The position numbers and the translations under genes are program-made. From NCBI RefSeq assembly GCF_001902145.1, contig NZ_MRST01000025.1:372001-436000 (forward strand): a stretch of 64,000 bases of DNA. Reading direction: 5' to 3'. Origin of the DNA: Pseudomonas fluorescens (GTDB taxonomy: Bacteria > Pseudomonadota > Gammaproteobacteria > Pseudomonadales > Pseudomonadaceae). Shown here piece by piece: positions 32,608 to 42,000 of the stretch; position 1 is the first letter of the stretch; every line of letters begins with the position of its first letter. The notes beneath the pieces are model-generated. The model did no database searches. It saw only the letters and a program-made list of their open reading frames with translations, and had not been told where the DNA came from.

Positions 32608-35600
32608 ATGGCCACTCCCAGCACCTCAACCGCAGCACTTTTGCGCCGCTCCCTGTCCGAAGCCCTGGGCCAGCCTGCCGAGCAGATCCCCCTGGAGGCC
32701 AACCTGATCGAATGGGGGCTCGATTCGGTGACCCTGATCCGCCTCGCCGGCCAATGGCGGCGCCACGGCCTGGCCGCACGGTTCGCCGAACTGGTGGCCG
32801 ACCCACGCCTGTGCGCCTGGCTGGCGCTGCTGGACACCGCGCCGGTGACGCCAGCGCCCACCAATAGCCATGCGCACGACGGCCTGCCCTTTGAACTGGC
32901 GCCCATGCAGCACGCGTACTGGGTCGGCCGTGCACCTGGGCAACAGCTGGGCGGTGTGGCGGCGCACTTCTATAACGAATTCGACGGCCACGACGTTGAC
33001 CCGCTCCGCCTGGAAGCCGCCGTACAGGCCTTGCTGGCACGCCACCCCATGTTGCGTGCGCAGTTTCTGGAGGAGGGTCGCCAACAGATCCTGCCCCGTA
33101 GCCCCTGGCCGGGGCTGAAGGTGCATGACCTGCGCCAGGCCGATGCCACACAACTGCAACAGCAACTGCAAGCCTTGCGCGCCGCGCTGTCCCATCGCCA
33201 GTTGGCGGTGGAACACGGCCAGGTGCTGGATATTCAGCTCTCGCTTTTGCCCCACGGCACCCGCCTGCACCTGAACCTGGACATGCTCGCCGCCGACGCC
33301 TTGAGCCTGCGCACCCTGCTGGGCGACCTGGTGCAGTTGTACCGCCAACAGCCCCTGCCCGCGCTGGCCTACAGCTTTCCGCGCTACCTGGCCGACCTGC
33401 GTCAGGAACAGGCCAGCCCCGAGCACCGAGCACGTCACCAACACGCCCGCGACTATTGGCTGCAGCGCCTGGACACCCTGCCCGGCGCCCCGCGCCTGCC
33501 CATCAAGCCCCAAGGCGATGAGCGCCAAGTGCGTCGCCGTCATCATTGGCTGGCGCCGTCCCAGCGCCAGGCATTTGAACGCCACGCCCGCGAGCACGCC
33601 CTTACCCCGGCCATGGCCCTGGCGGCGGTGTTTTGCGAAGCCCTCGGCGCCTGGTGCGAGACGCCCGAGCTGTTACTCAACCTGCCGTTGTTCAACCGCA
33701 CGCCGTTGCATGAGGACGTCGAGCGCCTGGTCGGTGACTTTACCTCCTCGATCCTGCTGGCCTGGGATGGCCGTGTGACCGGCACCTTCGCCGCCCGTGC
33801 CACAGGGCTGCAACGACGCTTCCACAGCGATGCGGCCCACAGTGCATTTACCGGGCTGGAGGTGTTGCGCGAGCTGTCGCGCCTGCGTGGTGAGCAAGTC
33901 CTGGCACCCGTGGTGTACACCAGTGCCCTGGGCCTGGGGGAATTGTTCGCCGAGGGTGTGCAGGAGAGTTTCGGCCAGCCGGCCTGGATCATTTCCCAGG
34001 GCCCACAAGTGTGGCTCGACGCCCAAGTCACCGAGCTGGACGGCGGCATCCTGGTCAACCTCGATGCCCGTGAAGGGCTGTTCGCCGAGGGCGTCCTGGA
34101 TGGACTGTTCGACGCCTATGCCGGCCTGTTGCAACGTTTGTGTCATGACGCAGCAGCCTGGGATCAAGCGACCCCGGCGCTGATCCCCACGCGCCAGTTG
34201 GTCGAGCGCAGCGCCGCCCAGGGCCAGGTCGAGACGCTGCCGAGCCAACGCCTGCACGAAGGCTTTTTCACCCAGGCCCGGCTGACGCCCGCGTTGCCCG
34301 CCCTGTTGTACGGCGAGCACAGCCTCAGCTATGGCGAGTTGGCCGAGCGCGCCCTGCGCGTCGCGGCGTACCTGGAGGGCCAGGGCCTGCAACGCGGTGA
34401 CGTGGTCGCCCTGCAACTGCCCAAAGGCCCCGAGCAGGTGATCGCCGTACTGGGCATCCTCGCGTGCAGCGCCACCTACCTGCCTATCGGCATCGACCAG
34501 CCCGCTGCGCGCTGCCGCGCGATCTGCGACAGCGCTGGTGCCCGCCTGCTGCTTACCCAACTGCCGCAGGCGGGCAGCGCACTGGCGGCGCCACGGGCCG
34601 GTGCGGTCAGCGACCTGGCCTATATCCTCTACACCTCCGGTTCCACCGGTGAACCCAAGGGCGTAGAGATCAGCCACCTGGCCGCCGCCAACACCCTGGA
34701 GGACCTGCAACGGCGCTTGCAGCTCAACCGCGATGACCGAATCCTGGCGCTCTCGGCGCTGGAGTTCGACCTGTCGGTATTCGACCTGTTTGCACCACTG
34801 GCCTACGGCGCGGCGGTGGTGTTGATCGAGCCCCACGCCCAGCGCGATGCCCTGCGCTGGCGCGAACTGGCCACCCAACACCGCGCCACCGTGCTCAATT
34901 GCGTGCCGGCGCTGCTCGACATGCTGCTCGGCTGCGGCGACGCGCCGTTGCCCTTGCGTGCCGTACTACTGGGCGGTGACAAGGTCGCGCCGCAGCTGGC
35001 GCCACGCCTGTGGGCCCAAGCCCCCGGTTGCCGCTTCATGGCCCTGGGCGGTGCGACGGAAGCGGCGATTCACTCGACGCTGTTCGAAGTCGTGCCCGGC
35101 CAGGCGTTGCACTGGCATTGCCTGCCGTACGGCAAACCCCTGGGTAACGTCAGCCTGCGCATCGTCGACCCGCAGGGTCATGACTGCCCGGACTGGGTGG
35201 CCGGCGAACTGTGGATTGGCGGGGCCGGAGTGGCCCAGGGTTATCGTGGCGACCCAGTGCGCAGTGCCGAACGCTTTGTGGTTTACAACGACCTGCGCTG
35301 GTACCGCACCGGCGACAGTGCGCGCTACCACCCCGACGGTACGGTCGAGTTCCTGGGGCGCAGCGACTTCCAGCTCAAGCTGCACGGCTACCGTATCGAG
35401 GCCGGTGAAGTGGAACACGCGCTGCTGGCCTGCCCCGGCGTCGACCAGGCGGTGGCGCTGCTCGCGGGCCAGCACCTGGCGGCGGTGGTGCGCCTGGCGA
35501 ATGGCCCGATGCAACCTACCGCGCTGGAGTTTCCAGGCCTGGCCGAACGTCTGCCGGCCTACATGATTCCCAGCCTGATCCTCGGCTGCGCGCAATGGCC

Positions 35601-38600
35601 GTTGACCACCAATGGCAAGGTGGACCGCAAGGTACTCAACGGCTGGCTGGCCGACCATCGCGGCACTCACCAAGCCTTGCTGTCGCCGCCCTGCGGCGCC
35701 ATTGAACAACAGGTCGCCCACGCCTGGCAGCAGTTGCTCGGCTGTGGCCAGGTGTGCCGCGAGCACAACTTCTTCGCCTTGGGCGGCGACTCCCTGAGCG
35801 CCACGCGCCTGGTGCGCCTGCTGGCCGAACAAGGGCTGGGCGGCGCACGAATCGCCCAGGTATTCACCAAGCCAGTGCTGGCGCAGTTTTGCGCCGACCT
35901 GCATCAACAGGCCCAGGCCGAACCGCAACGCACCGTTGTCCCGGATCTGGCCCAACGTCACGCGCCCTTCCCCATGACCGAGGTGCAGCAAGCCTACTGG
36001 CTGGGTCGTGACCCGAGCCTGGTATTGGGTGGGGTGAGCTGCCATTTCTACCGCGAATACGACGTCGAAGACCTCGACCTGCCGCGCCTGCAAAACGCCC
36101 TCGGGCGCCTGATCGAACGCCACGAAATGCTGCGCGCGGTATTCGATCAAACAGGCCAGGCACGCATCCTTCCCCAAGTACCCACCTTCGTGATCGGCCA
36201 ACGCTACGTTTGCGTCGAAGACCTGCGTGAGCACTGTGCCCACCGCGTGTTCGATCCCGCCCAATGGCCGCTGTTCGATGTGCAGGCGGTGACCCAGGGC
36301 CGGCATACCCGCCTGGCCATCAGCCTGGACAACCTGATCCTCGACGCCCTCAGCATCCTGCGGTTCTATGCCGAACTCGACGCGTTGTATCGCGAACCGA
36401 CGCTGGCCCTGCCATCGCTGCAATTGTCCTTTCGCGACTACCAGATTCAGGCCGGCGTGGAACCCGCCGAACTGCACGCCGCGCAGCAGTTCTGGCAAGA
36501 ACGCCTGCCCACCTTACCGCCGCACCCGCAACTGCCCCTGGCTGCCGACCCCGCCAGCCTGGGCCGACCGCGCTTCGAGCGCCTGCAAGGGCAGGTCAAG
36601 GCCCAGGCCTGGCAAGCGATCCTGGCCAAGGCCCAACAGCACAGCCTGACCGCCTCGGCGGTACTGCTCTGCGCCTTTGCCGAAACCCTCGGGCGCTGGA
36701 GTACGCGCCCGGACCTGAGCCTGAACCTCACGCTATTCGACCGCCGGCCTGTGCATCCGCAGATCGATCAGGTGATGGGCGACTTCACCTCCCTCACCCT
36801 GCTCGGCTACGTGCCCGTGGCCGGCGAACGCTGGCTCGACCGCGCCAGGCGCACTCAGCACACGCTCGGCGAGGCCCTGGAACATCGCTGCGTGGGGTCG
36901 GTGAGCCTGTTGCGTCAACTGGCACGCAGCAATGACGAGCACCATGTGAGCATGCCGGTGGTGTTCACCAGCGCCCTGGGCGTACCGGATGGCACCGCCG
37001 CGCCGGTGGACGGGCCATTCGCCAGGCAGGTCTTCGGCCTTACTCAGACCCCGCAGGTGTGGCTCGACCATCAGGTGGTCGAAGCTGACGGCGGCATCGC
37101 CCTGAACTGGGACCGCGTGGTCGGGCTGTTCCCCGAAGGGCTGGTCGAAGCGATGTTCGACGCCTACCTGCACAGCCTTGACTGGTTGGCCGAACACCCC
37201 TGGGACAGCGCCCCGCCTGACCTGCTGCCCCTGGCCCAGGCGCAGGTACGCGCACGGTTGAATGCCCCTGGCGCCAGCGTTGCGGGGGACCCGAGCCTGC
37301 ATCAGGGCTTCTTCCAACAGGCGCACCAATCGCCGCAACGCCCTGCGCTGTTGTGGGGCGAGCATGGGAGCCTGAGCTACGGCGAACTGGCCGACCGCGC
37401 ACTGCGCATCGCCCGCAGCCTGATGGACGCAGGCGTGGCGGCCGGTGACCTGGTGGCAGTCTCCCTGGCCAAAGGCCCGCACCAGATCGCCAGTGTGCTG
37501 GGCGTGCTGGCAGCGGGCGCGGCCTATCTGCCGGTGGGGGTCGACCAACCCTTGCAGCGCTGTCAGCGCATCCTGCAACAGGCCGGCGTTGGCCTGATCC
37601 TCGCCGAGCACGACCCACAATTGCCTGGGGTCAAGCACCTCACGCCTTCACAGGCGCAATGCGCCGAACCGTTATTGGCCCCCCCGGCCGTGTGCGCCAA
37701 CGAACTGGCCTACGTGATCTACACCTCCGGCTCCACCGGCCAGCCCAAGGGTGTGGAAATCACCCACCGCGCCGCGATCAATACCGTGGCCGAGATCAAC
37801 CGTTGCTACGGCATCGACGCATCGGACCGGGGCCTGGCGCTGTCAGCACTGGACTTCGACCTGTCAGTGTATGACCTGTTCGGCCTGCTCTCGGTGGGCG
37901 GCGCCCTGGTGTTGATCGAAGAAGACCAGCGCCGCGACGCCCGCGCCTGGCTCAAGGCCCTGCAACAGCATCGCGTAAGCCTGTGGAACAGCGTGCCGGC
38001 GCTGCTCGATATGTTGCTGGAAGCCAACGCGCTTGAGCGCCAGCCCCTGGCGCTGAAAGTGGCCCTGCTGTCGGGCGACTGGATTGGCCTCGACCTGCCG
38101 CAACGCCTGCGTCAACAGGCGCCACACTGCCGCTTTATCGCCCTCGGTGGCGCCACCGAAGCCGCGATCTGGTCCAACCACTTTGAAGTCCAGCAGCCGT
38201 TGCCGGGCTGGCGTTCAATCCCCTACGGCGTGCCACTGGCGAACCAGGCGTACCGGGTAGTGGACGCCCTTGGCCGCGACTGCCCGGACTGGGTCACTGG
38301 CGAGTTGTGGATCGGCGGCGCTGGCGTCGCACGCGGCTATCGCCATGCACCGCAGCTGAATGCCGAGCGCTTTATCGACGGTTGGTACCGCACCGGTGAC
38401 CTGGGCCGCTACCGACCCGACGGTTTGCTGGAGTTCCTTGGCCGCGCCGATACCCAGGTCAAGGTCCGTGGCCACCGTATCGAACTGGGGGAAATCGAAG
38501 CCGCCCTGGCCCGTCATTCCTGTGTAAACCAGGCCGTGGCACTGGTCGCGGACACGCGCTTGCTGGCGGCGGTCACTGCCAGCACCCACGCCGAAGTACT

Positions 38601-39018
38601 CGCCCAGCACCTGGAACACTGCTTACCCGCGTATATGCGCCCGGAACAGATCCTGGTGCTGGAACGCCTGCCCCTGAGCGGCAACGGCAAGGTGGATCGT
38701 CGCGCTTTGCTCGTCACCTTGGCGGCTGCGGCCCAGTCACGCCCCGCGCCGGACGAAGCCCCGTTGAGCGCCGCTGAACAGCGGGTCGCCGAGTTGTGGC
38801 AGGAGTTGCTCAACGTGCCCAGCGTGTCACGCCACGACAACTTTTTCCGCCTGGGCGGCGACAGCCTGCTGGCCACGCGGTTTCTTGAAATGCTGCGCAG
38901 CCGCCTTGGCCTGGAACTGCCCATGGGCCAGCTGTTCGGCGCCGCCAGCCTGCTGGAAGTGGCGCACGCCCTTGAGCGCCAGCCCTCCCCCGACACCGTT
39001 GAAGAAGGCCTCATCTGA
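32608..39018 (+). CDS. Siderophore NRPS 1: ArCP-Cy-A-PCP-Cy-A-PCP
   Basis: A 2136-residue synthetase. Domains: aryl carrier protein (pantetheine Ser40, WGLDSVTLI); cyclisation domain 1 (about 90-510; DxxxxDxxS at 225-233, DMLAADALS); adenylation 1 (about 555-985; YTSGSTGEPKG near 674); PCP1 (Ser1062); cyclisation 2 (about 1120-1540; DNLILDALS at 1241-1249); adenylation 2; PCP2 (Ser2086). Reading the ten-residue specificity code, A2 gives DLYNLSLIW-K, the cysteine code. A1 gives DLFNLGLIH-K, which is cysteine-like but shares N278, G301 and H331 with threonine codes. It would load salicylate and build two successive azoline rings. Unlike PchE, neither A domain carries an inserted epimerase/MT. 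It is first gene of the operon behind a PchR-type box and Fur site. Confidence 0.9.
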   Translation: MATPSTSTAALLRRSLSEALGQPAEQIPLEANLIEWGLDSVTLIRLAGQWRRHGLAARFAELVADPRLCAWLALLDTAPVTPAPTNSHAHDGLPFELAPMQHAYWVGRAPGQQLGGVAAHFYNEFDGHDVDPLRLEAAVQALLARHPMLRAQFLEEGRQQILPRSPWPGLKVHDLRQADATQLQQQLQALRAALSHRQLAVEHGQVLDIQLSLLPHGTRLHLNLDMLAADALSLRTLLGDLVQLYRQQPLPALAYSFPRYLADLRQEQASPEHRARHQHARDYWLQRLDTLPGAPRLPIKPQGDERQVRRRHHWLAPSQRQAFERHAREHALTPAMALAAVFCEALGAWCETPELLLNLPLFNRTPLHEDVERLVGDFTSSILLAWDGRVTGTFAARATGLQRRFHSDAAHSAFTGLEVLRELSRLRGEQVLAPVVYTSALGLGELFAEGVQESFGQPAWIISQGPQVWLDAQVTELDGGILVNLDAREGLFAEGVLDGLFDAYAGLLQRLCHDAAAWDQATPALIPTRQLVERSAAQGQVETLPSQRLHEGFFTQARLTPALPALLYGEHSLSYGELAERALRVAAYLEGQGLQRGDVVALQLPKGPEQVIAVLGILACSATYLPIGIDQPAARCRAICDSAGARLLLTQLPQAGSALAAPRAGAVSDLAYILYTSGSTGEPKGVEISHLAAANTLEDLQRRLQLNRDDRILALSALEFDLSVFDLFAPLAYGAAVVLIEPHAQRDALRWRELATQHRATVLNCVPALLDMLLGCGDAPLPLRAVLLGGDKVAPQLAPRLWAQAPGCRFMALGGATEAAIHSTLFEVVPGQALHWHCLPYGKPLGNVSLRIVDPQGHDCPDWVAGELWIGGAGVAQGYRGDPVRSAERFVVYNDLRWYRTGDSARYHPDGTVEFLGRSDFQLKLHGYRIEAGEVEHALLACPGVDQAVALLAGQHLAAVVRLANGPMQPTALEFPGLAERLPAYMIPSLILGCAQWPLTTNGKVDRKVLNGWLADHRGTHQALLSPPCGAIEQQVAHAWQQLLGCGQVCREHNFFALGGDSLSATRLVRLLAEQGLGGARIAQVFTKPVLAQFCADLHQQAQAEPQRTVVPDLAQRHAPFPMTEVQQAYWLGRDPSLVLGGVSCHFYREYDVEDLDLPRLQNALGRLIERHEMLRAVFDQTGQARILPQVPTFVIGQRYVCVEDLREHCAHRVFDPAQWPLFDVQAVTQGRHTRLAISLDNLILDALSILRFYAELDALYREPTLALPSLQLSFRDYQIQAGVEPAELHAAQQFWQERLPTLPPHPQLPLAADPASLGRPRFERLQGQVKAQAWQAILAKAQQHSLTASAVLLCAFAETLGRWSTRPDLSLNLTLFDRRPVHPQIDQVMGDFTSLTLLGYVPVAGERWLDRARRTQHTLGEALEHRCVGSVSLLRQLARSNDEHHVSMPVVFTSALGVPDGTAAPVDGPFARQVFGLTQTPQVWLDHQVVEADGGIALNWDRVVGLFPEGLVEAMFDAYLHSLDWLAEHPWDSAPPDLLPLAQAQVRARLNAPGASVAGDPSLHQGFFQQAHQSPQRPALLWGEHGSLSYGELADRALRIARSLMDAGVAAGDLVAVSLAKGPHQIASVLGVLAAGAAYLPVGVDQPLQRCQRILQQAGVGLILAEHDPQLPGVKHLTPSQAQCAEPLLAPPAVCANELAYVIYTSGSTGQPKGVEITHRAAINTVAEINRCYGIDASDRGLALSALDFDLSVYDLFGLLSVGGALVLIEEDQRRDARAWLKALQQHRVSLWNSVPALLDMLLEANALERQPLALKVALLSGDWIGLDLPQRLRQQAPHCRFIALGGATEAAIWSNHFEVQQPLPGWRSIPYGVPLANQAYRVVDALGRDCPDWVTGELWIGGAGVARGYRHAPQLNAERFIDGWYRTGDLGRYRPDGLLEFLGRADTQVKVRGHRIELGEIEAALARHSCVNQAVALVADTRLLAAVTASTHAEVLAQHLEHCLPAYMRPEQILVLERLPLSGNGKVDRRALLVTLAAAAQSRPAPDEAPLSAAEQRVAELWQELLNVPSVSRHDNFFRLGGDSLLATRFLEMLRSRLGLELPMGQLFGAASLLEVAHALERQPSPDTVEEGLI

Positions 39019-39056
39019 TGCCTGCGCAAACTCCCCCTCTTCCAGGAGCTGTCCCC

Positions 39057-42000
39057 ATGCCCGCCGCCAAACTGTTAAGCGAACTCAAATCCCTGGGCGT
39101 CGAGCTCTGGCCCCAGGATGGCCAACTCAAATTCCGTGCGCCCCAGGGCCTGCTCAATGCCGAGCGCCTGGCGCAACTGCGTGAGCACAAGCAACAGATC
39201 CTGCACCTGCTGCAAACCCAGGAGCGGCCCGAGGTCGTGGCCGACCCGGCTCAGCGCCACGCGCCCTTCCCGCTCACCGACGTACAGAACGCCTACCTGC
39301 TCGGGCGCCAGTCTTCGTTCGGCTACGGCAATGTCGCCTGCCACGGTTACCTTGAACTGAGCTGGCCGAGCCTCGACCCGCAGCAGGTGGAACAAGCGTG
39401 GAACCGCCTGATCGCGCGGCATGACATGCTGCGCGCGGTGATCGCCAGCGAAGGCTCCCAACGCGTGCTGGCCGAAGTCGCGCATTACCCGCTGGCCGTC
39501 ACGGACCTGCGCGGCACCACCCGCCAACAGCACCAACACGGCGTACAACAGATTCGCCAGGCCATGGAGCAGAAGCTCTACCCGACCGAGGCCTGGCCGC
39601 TGTTCGAGTTGCGCCTGAGTCGCAGCGACAGTGGCGACACCCTGCACTTTTCCATGGACTCGCTGATCGCCGACTGGGCTAGCGCGCAATTGCTGTTCAA
39701 TGAGCTGGAGCAGTTGTTGCACGATCCAGAAGCCCGCTTGCCCACGCTGGACATCAGTTTTCGCGACTATCTGCTGGCCGAACGCGGCCTGCTCGAAGGC
39801 AGCCGCCACCAACGAGACCGCGACTACTGGCTGGCGCGCATCGACGAACTGCCCGCCGCACCGCAGCTGCCGGCGCCCCTGAGCGGCGAAGACACCCGCG
39901 TGCCGCGCTTTCAACGCCACTCTGCGCAACTCGACGCCCAGCAATGGGCCGCCCTGAAAAGAGCCGCCAGCGCCCTCGGTCTCACCCCCTCCATCGTGGT
40001 GCTCAGCGCCTATGCCGGCACCTTGCAGCGCTGGAGCCAGCAACCCGCCTTCAGCCTCAACCTGACCCTGCTCAACCGCTTGCCCCTGCATCCGCAAGTG
40101 GGCCAGTTGGTGGGGGACTTCACCTCGGTCAGCCTGTTGCAGGTCAACGATCCCCAAGGCCAGGACTTCACCAGCCAGGCGCGCCAACTGGGCAACCAAT
40201 TGTTCGCCGACCTGGAGCATCGGCTGTTTTCCGGCATTCAAGTGATGCGTGAAATCGGCCGGCGTCGCGGCCGGGAAGCAGCCGCCATGCCGGTGGTGTT
40301 CACCAGTGCCATTGGCCTGGGGATCGAACCTCCGGCCAGCAGCCAGCGCCGGGTCGGCCACGGCATCACCCAGACGCCCCAGGTGACCCTCGACTGCCAA
40401 GTGATGGACGACGCCCAGGGCCTGCACATTCACTGGGACGTGCGCCAAGGCGTGTTCCCTGGCGGCCTGGTCGAGGACATGCAACAAGCCTTCGTTTCCG
40501 AACTGCGATTGTTAGCCCTTGACCCGGCTGCCTGGGACCACCCGATGCACGTGCCGCTGCCGGCCTGGCAACAGCGTGAGCGCCTCGCTGCCAATGCCAG
40601 CGCCGCCCCACTGCCCACCGGTCGCCTGCATGACGCCCTGCTGGCCATGGCGTGGGAACGGCCGCAGGCGCTGGCGGTGGTCGATGCCCACGGCAGCCTG
40701 ACCTACGCCGCCTTGATGGAGCGCGCCCTGGCGGTGGCCGCGGCCTTGCACGCCGCCGGTTGCCGTGCCCAGGAACCGGTCGCAATTCTCATGCCCAAGG
40801 GCCGCGACCAGGTGGTGGCGGCCTACGGTGTGCTACTGGCTGGCGCAGCCTACCTGCCCCTGGACAGCAACGCCCCGGCCGCCCGCCGCGACCGCGTGCT
40901 GCACAGCGCCAAGGTGCGGTATGTGCTCGGCTGTTCCCATGCGCTGCCCCAAGTGCCGTTGCCCGACGGTCTGGCCTGGCATGCCGTCGACCAATTGGCC
41001 CCAGCCACGCCGGACTTTCCGGCACCCGACGGCAGCCCCGACGACCTCGCCTACGTGATCTACACCTCAGGCTCCACGGGGGAGCCCAAAGGCGTGATGA
41101 TCAGCCATCGCGCCGCCCTCAATACCGTGCAGGACATCAACCGGCGCTTGGAGGTCAGCGCAACTGACCGCGTGCTGGGCCTGGCGCAACTGAGTTTCGA
41201 CCTGTCGGTGTATGACCTGTTCGGCCCGCTCGCGGTCGGCGGCACCTTGGTGCTGCCCGACCCGGCACGCGGCGCCGACCCGTCGCACTGGGCCGAGCTG
41301 GTGCAGCGTCATCAGGTGACGCTGTGGAATTCGGTGCCCGCGCAGCTGCAGATGCTGGCCCACTACCTGCAGGCCGAGCCACGGCCTTTGGACAGCCTGC
41401 GCCTGGCGCTGCTGTCGGGGGACTGGATCCCATTGAACCTGCCGCCCCAACTGCAAGCGCTGTTGCCAGGCCTGGCCCTGTTGGCCTTGGGCGGCGCCAC
41501 CGAAGCCTCGATCTGGTCGAACCTTCACCCCATCGGCGCGATTGACCCGGCGTGGCGCAGCATTCCCTACGGCCTGCCGCTGGCCAACCAGGGTTTTCGC
41601 GTGCTGGACAGCCAATGGCGCGATGCGCCCACCTGGGTGCCGGGCGACCTGTACATCACCGGCGTCGGCCTGGCCCAGGGTTACCTGGGTGATCCAGCAT
41701 TGAGCAACGCCCGGTTTTTCGCCCACCCGCTCGACGGCCAGCGCCTGTATCGCACCGGTGACCGGGGCCGCTACTTGCCGGGGGGTGAACTGGAGTTCCT
41801 CGGCCGTGAAGACGGCCAGGTCAAGATCCGTGGCCATCGTGTGGAGCTGGGCGAAATCGACGCCGCGTTGCTCGCCACGCCAGGCGTAGACAGTGCCGTG
41901 AGCCTGCTCAACGGTGAGCTGCTGGCCTTCGTCACCGCCACGCGCGTCGAGCCCGAACCGCTGCCGGGCGCGCCGTTGCTGAGCGCGGTGCAGCGTTACG

